A stretch of 64,000 nt of DNA from Anaerolineae bacterium (GCA_030432295.1 JAUIHI010000002.1:310001-374000); one strand, 5' to 3'. Shown: positions 18,706 to 26,931, counted from the stretch's first letter. Made by a program: numbers and translations. Notes: generated by a model from the letters alone, not told the origin.

Positions 18706-20079
18706 ATGGCTGTGACACAGAGCAAGACAACAACCAATCGCAGTCTGCTGACTGTTCTCTTTCTGGGCGTGCTGATGGGTGCGCTGGACATCGCTATCGT
18801 CGGTCCGGCCCTGCCCGCCATCCAGACCGCCTTTGGGATCGACGAGCGGGCTGCTGCCTGGATTTTCACAATTTACGTCCTCTTCAATCTCATCGGTGCG
18901 CCACTGATGTCCAAACTGAGCGACCGCTACGGACGCCGCTCGGTCTACGTGGCCGATGTGACATTCTTTGCCATCGGTTCACTGGCTGTGGCCCTGGCCC
19001 CCTCCTTCAGCCTGCTCCTGGCCGGGCGTGCGCTGCAAGGGCTAAGCGCGGGCGGCATCTTCCCGGTGGCCAGCGCGGTCATCGGCGACACCTTCCCAGA
19101 AGATAAAAAGGGCAGCGCGCTGGGGATGATCGGTGCGGTCTTTGGTCTGGCCTTTATTGTCGGCCCAATTCTGGGCGGCGTGTTGCTGATTTGGGGCTGG
19201 CAGTGGCTCTTTCTGGTCAATCTGCCTGTGGCTGCGCTGGTCATTCTGCTGGGGATGCGCAATCTGCCCACCACACGCCCGGCAGTCGCCAAGCCATTTG
19301 ATCTGCTGGGCATGGCCGCCCTGGCCGTGGCCCTCACTGGCCTGACACTGGGCATCAACCGGCTGGATACGACCGCCATCGGTGGCTCTCTCCTGTCCCC
19401 GCAGGTGTGGCCGTGGCTGGCCCTGGCCCTGGCCGCGGGTGCTGCTTTTGTCTGGCTCGAAGGACGAGCCGCGGACCCAATCATTCGCCTGGGACAATTT
19501 GGCAACCGGCAACTGGTGTTGGCAAATTTCTTGTCAATGGGCGCGGGGCTGGGTGAAGCGGCGATGGTCTTTCTGCCCGCGCTGGCAATTGCCGCCTTTG
19601 GGGTAAGCCAGAGCCGGGCCAGCTTTCTGCTCCTGCCGGTGGTGCTGGCCGTGGCCGTCGGTTCGCCCCTGGGGGGCCGCCTGCTGGACAGCTACGGCGC
19701 GCGCCCAGTGGTGATGGCTGGGACGATTCTGCTGGCTGTGGGGATGTTTCTGCTCGGCCTGTGGGGGACAAACTTCGTCGCCTTTATTGTGGCCGGTGTC
19801 TTTATCGGCTTTGGCCTGGCCAGCCTGCTGGGCGCGCCGATTCGCTATATTGTGCTGGGCGAGGCAGCGCCCAGCGAGCGAGCCGCGTCCCAGGGGGTCG
19901 TCACGATTGCCACCGGCGTGGGCCAGTTGATCAGCGGTGCGCTGATCGGTGCGGTGGCGGCCAGCCAGGGCGGCGGCGTGGACGGCTACAGCGTCTCCTA
20001 TCTCTTTGTGGGCAGCGCTGCCCTGATACTGGTCCTGCTCTCGCTGGGGCTGAAGTCCCGTCAGGCAAGGCAGGTATGA
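18706..20079 (+). CDS. MFS multidrug exporter (DHA2-like)
   Basis: A 457-residue integral membrane protein with about 14 hydrophobic segments, in the size and topology of the DHA2 drug:H+ antiporter group. It has the loop 2-3 motif SKLSDRYGRRSVY and the helix 5 antiporter motif with GPILGGVLL. It is followed directly by a PadR regulator (ATGA overlap), the usual layout for an inducible efflux pump controlled by its own repressor. ATG 18706 sits directly on a GAGGG sequence; GTG 18712, with 7-nt spacing to it, is an equally good start. The drug substrate is unknown. Confidence 0.87.
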   Translation: MAVTQSKTTTNRSLLTVLFLGVLMGALDIAIVGPALPAIQTAFGIDERAAAWIFTIYVLFNLIGAPLMSKLSDRYGRRSVYVADVTFFAIGSLAVALAPSFSLLLAGRALQGLSAGGIFPVASAVIGDTFPEDKKGSALGMIGAVFGLAFIVGPILGGVLLIWGWQWLFLVNLPVAALVILLGMRNLPTTRPAVAKPFDLLGMAALAVALTGLTLGINRLDTTAIGGSLLSPQVWPWLALALAAGAAFVWLEGRAADPIIRLGQFGNRQLVLANFLSMGAGLGEAAMVFLPALAIAAFGVSQSRASFLLLPVVLAVAVGSPLGGRLLDSYGARPVVMAGTILLAVGMFLLGLWGTNFVAFIVAGVFIGFGLASLLGAPIRYIVLGEAAPSERAASQGVVTIATGVGQLISGALIGAVAASQGGGVDGYSVSYLFVGSAALILVLLSLGLKSRQARQV

Positions 20080-20600
20080 GCGCAGATGATCGCAAACTGC
20101 TGCTGCTGGGCCTGTTACGCATTCAGGCCATGCACGGCTACCAACTCAACCAATTTCTGGACGAGCATCTGGACTTCATCGCCAGCCTGAAACCATCCAC
20201 CGCGTACTATACGCTGGAACGGATGGCCGAGGAGGGACTGGTGGAGACCCACGCGGAGCAGCCAGGGCGGCGGCCAGCCCGACAGATTTACGACATCACC
20301 CCGGCGGGCGAAACGCTCTATCAAGAATTGCTGCGGGACAACCTTTCCCGGTATGATATGGGGGAGAGCGGCGACGACATCGGCATCGGCTTTCTGGCCG
20401 ACCTGCCGCGAGGGGCTGCGGAAGCGTGTCTGGCCCAGAAGCGGGGAGTTTTGCAGGGCAAGATCGAGCAGTTCGAGGAGATGGCTGGACGCTCGACCCT
20501 ATCGGCTGCCACCCATCTGACGATCCGGCGCACACTGCACCGGCTGCGTGCGGATGAGGCGTGGCTGGATGAGGTGGCGGGATGGCTTGGCAAACAGTAA
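20076..20600 (+). CDS. PadR family transcriptional regulator
   Basis: A 174-residue PadR-type repressor. The N-terminal winged helix has the family signature LLLGLL...MHGYQLNQFL, PSTAYYTLERMAEEGLV and the wing RPARQIYDITPAG. A C-terminal coiled-coil dimerisation helix follows. The frame is open further upstream inside the MFS gene, but ATG 20076 overlaps the MFS stop as ATGA and gives the normal family length. It probably binds the dyads in front of the MFS gene and is displaced by the exported compound (family knowledge; site assignment inferred). Confidence 0.87.
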   Translation: MSADDRKLLLLGLLRIQAMHGYQLNQFLDEHLDFIASLKPSTAYYTLERMAEEGLVETHAEQPGRRPARQIYDITPAGETLYQELLRDNLSRYDMGESGDDIGIGFLADLPRGAAEACLAQKRGVLQGKIEQFEEMAGRSTLSAATHLTIRRTLHRLRADEAWLDEVAGWLGKQ

Positions 20601-20697
20601 GTAAAGCAAAATGCAGCTAGTAAACAGTTGGTGGCCGAGCAGGATGGCGCCCACAAACTGACAAATGTATTCAAAACACAATTGAGGAGAAGAACGG

Positions 20698-21102
20698 ATG
20701 TACAATTTTCTAACGATGGCCCATTCCGGCTGGCGCTATCTGGCTCTGCTGGCTTTGGTGATCGCCGTCGTGAAGTATCTGATGGGCTGGCTGGGCAACG
20801 GTGGCTGGGGCAAACTGGACCGGCAGATCGGACTGATCACCGGCATTGTCATGGACATCCAACTGCTGCTGGGCCTGATTCTTTGGGCCGTGGGAGCAGG
20901 GATGGGGATTGTCGGGGCCAACATCACCCGTACGGTCGAGCATCCGGTATGGATGCTTATCGCCATTGTTGTCATGCACGTGGGCCAGGCACGGGTAAAG
21001 AAAGCCGATGACGGCAACAAAGCCAAGACAGCGGCCATCACATTTATTGTCACCGGTCTGCTGGTGGCGGTGGGTGTGGCCCGGATAACGGGCGTGATGT
21101 AA
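20698..21102 (+). CDS. small four-helix membrane protein (cytochrome b561-like)
   Basis: A 134-residue protein with four predicted transmembrane segments and short loops. The N-terminal MAHSGWRYL sequence and a later conserved MHVGQAR region place histidines inside or near helices, as in small b-type cytochrome-like proteins; haem binding is speculative. GGAG lies 8 nt before the ATG. It is on the same strand as the MFS-padR pair but 97 bp away, so it may be an independent unit. Confidence 0.65.
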   Translation: MYNFLTMAHSGWRYLALLALVIAVVKYLMGWLGNGGWGKLDRQIGLITGIVMDIQLLLGLILWAVGAGMGIVGANITRTVEHPVWMLIAIVVMHVGQARVKKADDGNKAKTAAITFIVTGLLVAVGVARITGVM

Positions 21103-21115
21103 ATTGAACAGTGAC

Positions 21116-21167
21116 CAGTGACCAGTTATCAGTGACGACGACGCGACCCACTGATAACTGGTTACTG
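21116..21167. terminator. bidirectional hairpin between convergent genes (7-nt repeat type)
   Basis: A 19-bp stem (21116-21134 with 21149-21167) with one mismatch is made of CAGTGAC/CAGTTAT heptamers. It lies exactly between the convergent small membrane protein gene and the GNAT operon, so it probably terminates both. There is no strong T tract. Confidence 0.6.
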
Positions 21168-21174
21168 GCGACTT

Positions 21175-22155
21175 CTACAACTCCTTATCGAACGCAACCT
21201 CCGCAGGAATCTCCACAAAACCGAGCATTTTGTTGATGCCCAGCATCGGATTGTTCTCTTCGTTGTCCGTTCGGATGGCCGTGCCCCCCTGCTGGATGGC
21301 AAACTCGATGGCCCGCAGTTTCATCGCCAACGCGATCCCCTTGCGTCGATGGCTGCGCATCACACCGGTCAGCCAGGTGTTGATACGCTGGGGCATGGCC
21401 GGGTTCTTGGCCAGCATACTCACCCCCACATATTCGCCTGTCAGCCCATTGATATCCAGGGCCGGGTCGATAGCCAAAAACCAGCCCTCCGGCCAGAAGT
21501 TGGGGTTCTCATACCCTTTAATGTACTCCTCGTATGGCTCCTTCACAGGCGGATCGATCTGGGGAATGTCCTGATCGATCTCCCAGAACATCTCATAGAG
21601 CTTTTCCATCCAGCGGGGATCCCTGTCACGCACTTCGGCCAGGGGAACAATTTTTACCCCTTCCCTGGCCACCCGCTCCTGCGCTCCGTTGAAACGACTG
21701 AAGTCGAAGTTGGTGATGTCCAACTCGGAGATCGAAAAGCGCATTTTAGGAACAAAGCCCTGGGATTTCAGCCACGCCACCCGATGGGTGCGATCTTCTC
21801 GAATATCTGTGGACAGAATCTTCGGCTCTCGATCCATCACACTTTCCAGCACAAAGTCATAGACACTCTGGTGCAGGTCACTTTGCTCTTCAACCGATGG
21901 CAGGGCCGAGTAATAGTAGACGAATTTGCCCGGCGCGTTGGCCCAGAAGGGTTCCATATAGGCCCCTTCCCCAATCATCTCCCCGTTGGCATCGGCCACA
22001 AAGCGCTGGCGCAATTTGTCCGCGGGCCACCGGCTGTCGTGAAAACGCAAATTGGAAAGGTTCGATAGCTCATCGGGCCACGCTTTGTTGTGTATCTCCA
22101 CCAGCGCGGCATACTCTTCATCGGTCATCGGATTGTACGGTCGTAGGGTATACAT
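21175..22155 (-). CDS. tandem-GNAT acetyltransferase (third of operon)
   Basis: A 326-residue protein of two GNAT-like halves, the size and layout of the mycothiol-synthase-like double GNATs. The C-terminal half carries the acetyl-CoA pyrophosphate loop MRSHRRKGIALAMKLRA and TDNEENNPMLGINKMLGF; the N-terminal half looks degenerate. It is closely similar to the next gene upstream, with long stretches such as ELDITNFDFSRFNGAQERVA shared exactly, so this is a recent duplication. It acetylates an unknown small molecule or protein. It is the last gene of the attenuator-controlled operon. Confidence 0.85.
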   Translation of the reverse strand: MYTLRPYNPMTDEEYAALVEIHNKAWPDELSNLSNLRFHDSRWPADKLRQRFVADANGEMIGEGAYMEPFWANAPGKFVYYYSALPSVEEQSDLHQSVYDFVLESVMDREPKILSTDIREDRTHRVAWLKSQGFVPKMRFSISELDITNFDFSRFNGAQERVAREGVKIVPLAEVRDRDPRWMEKLYEMFWEIDQDIPQIDPPVKEPYEEYIKGYENPNFWPEGWFLAIDPALDINGLTGEYVGVSMLAKNPAMPQRINTWLTGVMRSHRRKGIALAMKLRAIEFAIQQGGTAIRTDNEENNPMLGINKMLGFVEIPAEVAFDKEL

Positions 22156-22238
22156 CGGATCGTCTCCTATACGAAATCAGGTGAATGCCACCTGCAATTT
22201 CCCATCCTTCATCAGGCTCAGGACAGCGCCTTCGCCTT

Positions 22239-23219
22239 CTACAATTCCTTCTCATAGTTCACCCCCGCGGGAATCTCCACAAAGCCCAGGACTTTGTTAA
22301 TCCCCAGCATCGGATTGTTCTCCTCATTTTCCGTGCGGATGGCCGTGCCGCCCTGCTGGATGGCGAACTCGACGGCCCGCAGTTTCATGGCCAGGGCAAT
22401 GCCTTTGCGCCGATGGCTGCGCACCACACCGGTCAGCCAGGTTTGGATGCGCTGGGGCAGCGCCTGATTCTTGCCCAGCATACTCACCCCCACATACGCG
22501 CCGACGCCATCTTCGCTGGCAGCAGAAGGATCAAGCGCCATCTGCCAGCCCTCCGGCCAGAAGCCGGGATCGTCAAAGCCCTTCACGAATTCCTCGAACG
22601 GCTCCCGTTTAGGCGGATCGACCTGGGGCACATCCTGCTCGATCTCCCAGAGCATATCGTAGAGCTTCTCCAGCCAGCGGGGGTCTTTCTCCCGCAGTTC
22701 GGCCAGGGTGAGAAGCTGTACCCCTTCCGAAGCCACCCGTTCCTGCGCGCCGTTGAAACGGCTGAAGTCAAAGTTCGTGATGTCCAGTTCGGACTCGGCA
22801 AAGCGCATCTTGGGGACAAAACCATTGGCTTCCAGCCACGCCACCCGATGGCTGCGATCTTCCCGCGTGCCCGTAGAAAGGCGGGCGGGCTGCTGCTCGG
22901 CCAGATTCCCCAGCACATACTCATAGACGAGTGTGTGGACCGCTGGTCGCCCCTCAAATTCGGGCAAGACAGAATAGCCATAGAAGTATTTTCCTGGCGC
23001 ATTGGCCCAAAAGGGTTCACAATAGACACCCTCTGCGACAAAGCGGTCGCCGTTCTCGACCACAAAACGCTGGAAGAGCTTATCCGTCTGCGCGCGTTGA
23101 TCGTTGAAACGCCTTGTCGCGACGGAAGTTGGCTCATCAGGCGTAGCCGCGTTGTTGACATCTACCAATGCCTGGTACTCGGCATCGGTTTTGGGTTGAA
23201 TGGGTCGAATTGTGAGCAT
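22239..23219 (-). CDS. tandem-GNAT acetyltransferase (second of operon)
   Basis: A 326-residue paralogue of the flanking acetyltransferases. The C-terminal catalytic half has VRSHRRKGIALAMKLRA and TENEENNPMLGINKVLGF. It starts 5 bp after the stop of the first GNAT gene, indicating one transcript, and is followed by an 83-bp gap to the third. The conserved block FWPEGW in the middle marks the start of the second GNAT half. The substrate is unknown. Three close copies in tandem suggest gene dosage or divergent substrate ranges. Confidence 0.85.
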   Translation of the reverse strand: MLTIRPIQPKTDAEYQALVDVNNAATPDEPTSVATRRFNDQRAQTDKLFQRFVVENGDRFVAEGVYCEPFWANAPGKYFYGYSVLPEFEGRPAVHTLVYEYVLGNLAEQQPARLSTGTREDRSHRVAWLEANGFVPKMRFAESELDITNFDFSRFNGAQERVASEGVQLLTLAELREKDPRWLEKLYDMLWEIEQDVPQVDPPKREPFEEFVKGFDDPGFWPEGWQMALDPSAASEDGVGAYVGVSMLGKNQALPQRIQTWLTGVVRSHRRKGIALAMKLRAVEFAIQQGGTAIRTENEENNPMLGINKVLGFVEIPAGVNYEKEL

Positions 23220-23224
23220 TGAGA

Positions 23225-24196
23225 TTATCTCTTTCTGTCAATTGTCTTGTGATAGTCTGACCAGGCAGGCAGTGGCTGAAAACCCAATCGCAGATTGATC
23301 TGGTACATTGGATTCTTTTCTTCGTTGCCCGTTTCAATGGTCTCGACTCCAGATTCTTTGGCAAACGCGATGGCTTTCAGCTTCAACGCCATGGCGATTT
23401 TGCGCCGCCGGTGACTGCGTCGGGTACAGGTGAAGCCAGTCTCCATATGGCCTGGCCGGGCCAAATCCCGTTCCAGGTTGCTCAGCCCCACATATTCATC
23501 TCCATCAACAGCAATGAAATGTCCTTCGGGCAGAAAGTTCGGCCCATCAAAGATGCGTTTGACATACTCCTCAAAGGGAAGCTGTGTGATCGGCTCAGGC
23601 GATGGCTCATCCTGGGAGCCAGCCCAGTCCAGATCGTAGAGCTTGCGTTGCCACGCCGGGTCCCGCTTTATCAGTTCGTCCAATGCACAGATTTCAATCC
23701 CGCCAGACTCCACCCCTTCGACGAGACCGGCATAGGGTGCAAAGTCGAAATCATTCACATGCAAGCGGGAACGGGGATAGCGCATCACCGACACAAAGCC
23801 CCGATCCGTGAAAAAGCGCACCTGATCGCCCTTATCCTCCCGGGCATTGGCCGTCAGCAGCACAGGAGCCGGTTCTCGCCGGTGGAGAGCGTCCACCAGC
23901 ACGTCGTACATCTGCGCCCGGTTCTGCTCACTCTCGAATGCCCCGTGGAGGTCAATATCCACCTGATATTTGCCTGGGCGATAGGACCAAGTGCTCTCCA
24001 TCGCGCTGCCCACCCCCACGATCCGCTCCCCTGCCCAGCCCAAAACCCGGCGATAATAGCGATCGGGCGAGCGGTTGGCGTCCCGGTGTTTCACTGCGGC
24101 CAGGCTTGTTGGCTCATCCGGCCACGCGCTGTTGACCACCTCCACAAACCTATGGTAATTCTCCTCAGACGGTGTAAATTCATCGATTCGTAACAT
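23225..24196 (-). CDS. tandem-GNAT acetyltransferase (first of operon)
   Basis: A 323-residue double-GNAT protein, the most divergent of the three. The acetyl-CoA loop reads CTRRSHRRRKIAMALKLKA and the C-terminus ETGNEEKNPMYQINLRLGF. ATG 24196 is chosen because GGAG lies 9 nt upstream and the product then starts like its paralogues (MLRI/MLTI/MYTL); the frame is open upstream through the terminator hairpin to 24322, which is unlikely to be translated as one protein. An intrinsic terminator ends only 15 bp before the start codon. Expression must therefore read through it. Confidence 0.85.
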   Translation of the reverse strand: MLRIDEFTPSEENYHRFVEVVNSAWPDEPTSLAAVKHRDANRSPDRYYRRVLGWAGERIVGVGSAMESTWSYRPGKYQVDIDLHGAFESEQNRAQMYDVLVDALHRREPAPVLLTANAREDKGDQVRFFTDRGFVSVMRYPRSRLHVNDFDFAPYAGLVEGVESGGIEICALDELIKRDPAWQRKLYDLDWAGSQDEPSPEPITQLPFEEYVKRIFDGPNFLPEGHFIAVDGDEYVGLSNLERDLARPGHMETGFTCTRRSHRRRKIAMALKLKAIAFAKESGVETIETGNEEKNPMYQINLRLGFQPLPAWSDYHKTIDRKR

Positions 24197-24210
24197 TTTT
24201 CTCATCTCCA

Positions 24211-24251
24211 GCAAAACAAAAAAGGCCACAGGCGCAGTTGCGCCCGTGGCC
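24211..24251 (-). terminator. intrinsic terminator in the leader of the GNAT operon (attenuator)
   Basis: On the minus strand a 12-bp GC-rich stem with one mismatch (24240-24251 pairs with 24224-24235, 4-nt loop) is followed directly by TTTTTTGTTTT. It lies between the leader-peptide stop and the first GNAT start, which is the position of an attenuator. Its 5' arm contains CGGGCGC, the exact complement of GCGCCCG inside the leader reading frame (24294-24300). Confidence 0.85.
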
Positions 24252-24275
24252 AAAAATCTCAGCAGGTCGGTGGGA

Positions 24276-24341
24276 TCAGCCGATGGCTGAATCCGGGCGC
24301 GAAAAAAGAGGGCGGATACCAAAGAAAGAAATACGAAGCAT
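24276..24341 (-). CDS. 21-residue leader peptide of the GNAT operon
   Basis: ATG 24341 has a perfect AAGGAGG ribosome binding site 5 nt upstream, which is better than most genes here. The peptide begins MLRISFFGIRPLF, continues SRPDSAIG, and stops at TGA 24276. It lies between a consensus promoter and an intrinsic terminator. Codons 14-16 (S-R-P) contain the antiterminator segment GCGCCCG. A ribosome that stalls in the first dozen codons would leave this segment free to block the terminator. A ribosome that runs to the stop codon would cover it and allow termination. The stalling signal (an amino acid or an antibiotic) is unknown. Confidence 0.75.
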   Translation of the reverse strand: MLRISFFGIRPLFSRPDSAIG

Positions 24342-24390
24342 CAGGACCTCCTTTCGTGCGCTACAGATAATTGTGATTTGGCTGACAGCC

Positions 24391-24419
24391 AGTGTACAAC
24401 GAGCCAGTGGGTTTGTCAA
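24391..24419 (-). promoter_or_regulatory. sigma-A promoter of the GNAT operon
   Basis: On the minus strand, -35 TTGACA (24419-24414), a 17-bp spacer and -10 TACACT (24396-24391) are visible. Transcription would start near 24384, about 43 nt upstream of the leader-peptide ATG. The -35 box lies 17 bp from the end of the neighbouring insertion sequence. Confidence 0.78.
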
Positions 24420-24426
24420 TCCCCAA

Positions 24427-24435
24427 ATGGATATT
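24427..24435. repeat. target-site duplication, left copy
   Basis: The 9-bp sequence ATGGATATT abuts the left terminal repeat of the insertion sequence. The right flank has ATGGATGTT (8 of 9 identical), so one point mutation has occurred since insertion. Confidence 0.65.
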
Positions 24436-24444
24436 GGGTGAGCG

Positions 24445-25734
24445 TTATAGTTTCCCGGGAGGAGAAGAGAAGCGGGTGCGACCGACGGTGGAGCGACGCC
24501 AGGGATGATCGGGAGCGGGACGACGATGTGGGGTTGGGGTGGGAAGAGAAGATGTCACGGGAGGAGGAGGTGGCGGAGAAGAAGAAGGAGGAGAAATAGG
24601 CAAGGGCACAGGGGTGGAAATCACTGGCTGAGACAGAAGTGGAGGGCAGGAGGCAGCGGTGTGTTGGAGACGGCATTGGAGGCGTTTTTGGCGGGCTTGC
24701 CTGCGCAAGCGAGACTCAATGCGAGGCCAGTCCTGCTCCCAACGGCGATTACAGACGAGGTTACGCAAAGCCAGCATGGGGTCAACGTGGGGACGAGCCC
24801 AATGCATCCCAGCCCCCTTCAAACGAGCTTCGACCACGACTTTGTTGGCACTTTCCACGGCCCCACTGCCGATGGGAAATCCTTGCTCTATAAAGAGAGG
24901 GTATTGCATCTGTGCCCGGCGTTTTTCCAGATAGGTCAGGGCTTCGGGCAAGTTAAGCGCCTGGGCATCAGGATGAGCCTTGACCAAACGGTTCAATTCA
25001 ACCAGGAGTTGGTCAGGCCCGCTATGTTTGAGTTGGTGTAGTTGCTTTTCCAGCCAGGCCGCCAGTTCGGCGGAATTTGCGCCGAATGTAGCCTGCCCAA
25101 TCTTGCTGATATACTCTGTCGCATGGGCAAAGTCCAGAATACGCAGGGCATCGGGTCGATGATAGTCGGTGAACCCTTGCAACCAGGCGGCTCCATCCTG
25201 GACTGCGCCCACCTTGCCAGCGTTCTCTATCCCGCGTCGCTGGGTCTCCACCAGGGCCAGGCGGTCAAAGTTACTCGCCTCAGCCAGTCGGGAAAAATAG
25301 GTGTGGTTCTGGCTATGCACCACCCACTCCTTCGTTTTGGCATCCCACACTTTCTCTCCCACCTCCCCGATCACCACTGTCTTCACTTCTGCCCACTCCC
25401 CATGCAGCAGGGGCACAAATGCTCCATCCGCACTCAGTAACGCTTTGGCTGACCCGACGGGGGGGGCTGGCATCTCTTCCTCCAACCTTTCCACCTCTTC
25501 ATTTTGCTCGCTCACATAGGCTTCCCCCGCTACCAGACTGTTCTGCCTGACGGCAAACTCACTCACTTCTGCCCCTGTGAACACTTTCAACATCTCCGCC
25601 GCTTCTTCAAATGGCATCCATGCCCCCAAACGCACCAGATTCTCAAATAGAATCGGTGTTACCTGCACCGGCAATAGCCCTAATTCCTCATCCAGGGGGA
25701 AAAAACCCTCCTTTACAGGTCGGGCACACCCCAT
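24445..25734 (-). CDS. ISKra4-family transposase, C-terminal part (second frame)
   Basis: A 429-codon frame holding the catalytic DDE region. Recognisable parts are LLSADGAFVPLLHGEWAEVK (first catalytic Asp), a central RILDFAHATEY block (second Asp), and GFPIGSGAVESANKVVVEARLKG with the catalytic Glu, followed by WARPHVDPMLALRN. The last 70 residues are Pro/Ser-rich and look like translated terminal sequence. Its apparent ATG at 25734 is in the middle of a zinc-finger region, so translation is expected to enter from the upstream frame by a +1 shift near 25700. Confidence 0.82.
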   Translation of the reverse strand: MGCARPVKEGFFPLDEELGLLPVQVTPILFENLVRLGAWMPFEEAAEMLKVFTGAEVSEFAVRQNSLVAGEAYVSEQNEEVERLEEEMPAPPVGSAKALLSADGAFVPLLHGEWAEVKTVVIGEVGEKVWDAKTKEWVVHSQNHTYFSRLAEASNFDRLALVETQRRGIENAGKVGAVQDGAAWLQGFTDYHRPDALRILDFAHATEYISKIGQATFGANSAELAAWLEKQLHQLKHSGPDQLLVELNRLVKAHPDAQALNLPEALTYLEKRRAQMQYPLFIEQGFPIGSGAVESANKVVVEARLKGAGMHWARPHVDPMLALRNLVCNRRWEQDWPRIESRLRRQARQKRLQCRLQHTAASCPPLLSQPVISTPVPLPISPPSSSPPPPPPVTSSLPTPTPHRRPAPDHPWRRSTVGRTRFSSPPGKL

Positions 25735-26053
25735 ATCTTCTTTCCAGAATCAACTCTTCTCCTCCTTGCGTCTGCAATCGCCGCTTTTTCTTCCCTCCTT
25801 CTGCTTTTAGTTTTGTCCCACACTCCGGGCAAGCTGGACCTTCCCCTTTCTCCATTTCTTTCCAATCCCCCGCTTGGCTTTCTACTGCCAAATCAGTCAC
25901 CATCCCCGCCCGCACTCGTACCCAACGCCTATCCATCTCTTTTTCTATCTCGCGTAGCGTGGCTTTCGGATTCTCTTTCCTCCATCCTCCCATCCCTTCC
26001 GCCACTTCCTCTAACATCCCACTCCATTTTTCTATCTGCTCTACCCTTTCCAT
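25688..26053 (-). CDS. ISKra4-family transposase, N-terminal part (first frame)
   Basis: A 121-codon frame encoding the N-terminal region: a helical segment, then a zinc ribbon CPECGTKL...YGVCPTC. It ends at TGA 25688, just after GGG-TTT-TTT-CCC-CCT. A +1 slip on the C run would join the second frame and restore a continuous zinc ribbon plus DDE domain. Either this is programmed frameshifting, as reported for some ISKra4-group elements, or the copy is inactivated. Confidence 0.78.
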   Translation of the reverse strand: MERVEQIEKWSGMLEEVAEGMGGWRKENPKATLREIEKEMDRRWVRVRAGMVTDLAVESQAGDWKEMEKGEGPACPECGTKLKAEGGKKKRRLQTQGGEELILERRYGVCPTCKGGFFPPG

Positions 26054-26145
26054 CTCTTTCTTCTCCCTCTTTTCTGCCCACTTCCTTCACGCTTTCTCCT
26101 ATCTTACTCCACTCCCCCCTCCTCGGGAAAACTTCTCGCTCACCC

Positions 26146-26154
26146 ATGGATGTT
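26146..26154. repeat. target-site duplication, right copy
   Basis: ATGGATGTT directly follows the right terminal repeat and matches the left flank at 8 of 9 positions. Confidence 0.65.
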
Positions 26155-26204
26155 GTGATACAATTCAGTGTGAACCCTTTAGACCGACTACAGGAGAACC
26201 TGCA

Positions 26205-26864
26205 ATGACTGAGTTTGCCCCCACCGACCGCAACCGGGTGCGTCGCCTGCCCGCCCGCGCCCGCTACGATGCGGAGACGATCTACCCGATCATCGACGAA
26301 GCGCTCATCTGCCACGTGGGCTTTGTGGCCGACGGCCAGCCCTTCGTCATCCCCACCATCCACGCCCGCATGGGGGATACAATCGTCCTGCACGGGGCCA
26401 AGGCCAGTCGCCTGCTCAAACACGCGGCCACGGGCGAGCCTCTCTGTATCACCTGCACAATTGTGGATGGACTGGTCCTGGCCCGTTCGGTCTTTCATCA
26501 CTCGATGAATTACCGTTCCGCGGTCGTCTTTGGCCGGGGTCGGCTGGCCGAGTCCGAAGCAGAAAAGTGGGCAGCGCTGGAAGCTATCACCGAGCACGTC
26601 ATGCCCGGTCGCTGGGCGGATGCGCGGCTGCCCAACGAATTGGAGATGAACGCCACATCGGTTGTGCTGGTGGAGATCGAAGAGGCCACGGCCAAAGTGC
26701 GCAGCGGCCCACCAGGGGATGAGGAGGAAGACTACGCTTTGCCCATTTGGGCTGGCGTGCTGCCGAGCCAGATTGAGTTTGGTGCGCCGGTGGATGATCC
26801 GAAGTTGGGAGAGGGGATTGGGGTTCCGGGGTATATCAATACAAAGGAACGGCGGGGTATATAG
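26205..26864 (+). CDS. pyridoxamine 5'-phosphate oxidase-like flavoprotein
   Basis: A 219-residue protein of the split-barrel FMN-binding family (Pyridox_ox_2/NimA-like). Seen: RVRRLPARARYDAETIYPIIDEALICHVGF at the start, PFVIPTIHARMGDTIVLHG, and FHHSMNYRSAVVFG, the usual core of these proteins. They bind FMN or haem and reduce small molecules; no specific substrate can be named. The frame continues upstream into the insertion sequence, but ATG 26205 preceded by AGGAGAACCTGCA is the natural start. Insertion of the IS 60 bp upstream may have replaced part of its promoter; TACAAT at 26158 is a possible -10. Confidence 0.82.
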   Translation: MTEFAPTDRNRVRRLPARARYDAETIYPIIDEALICHVGFVADGQPFVIPTIHARMGDTIVLHGAKASRLLKHAATGEPLCITCTIVDGLVLARSVFHHSMNYRSAVVFGRGRLAESEAEKWAALEAITEHVMPGRWADARLPNELEMNATSVVLVEIEEATAKVRSGPPGDEEEDYALPIWAGVLPSQIEFGAPVDDPKLGEGIGVPGYINTKERRGI

Positions 26865-26931
26865 CCACCCCACCGTTCATCTTTGAACCGAACATTTCAT
26901 CCCTTGTGAATAGGAACTTTGGCTGCCCTGT

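Larger units (their letters stand above)
24436..26145 (-). mobile_element. ISKra4-like insertion sequence (1710 bp)
   Basis: The ends are imperfect terminal inverted repeats. Both begin GGGTGAGCG (24436-24444 and the complement of 26137-26145) and share a TTTCCCG block at matching distance. A near-perfect 9-bp direct repeat flanks them. The element encodes a two-frame ISKra4-family transposase on the minus strand. It sits between the GNAT promoter and the pyridoxamine-oxidase-like gene. The transposase frame runs to within 1 bp of the left terminal repeat. Confidence 0.8.

Noticed and set aside
24197-24322. N-terminal extension of the first GNAT protein
   Set aside because: The frame is open, but it would be encoded by the terminator hairpin, lacks similarity to the paralogues, and has no ribosome binding site at its start.
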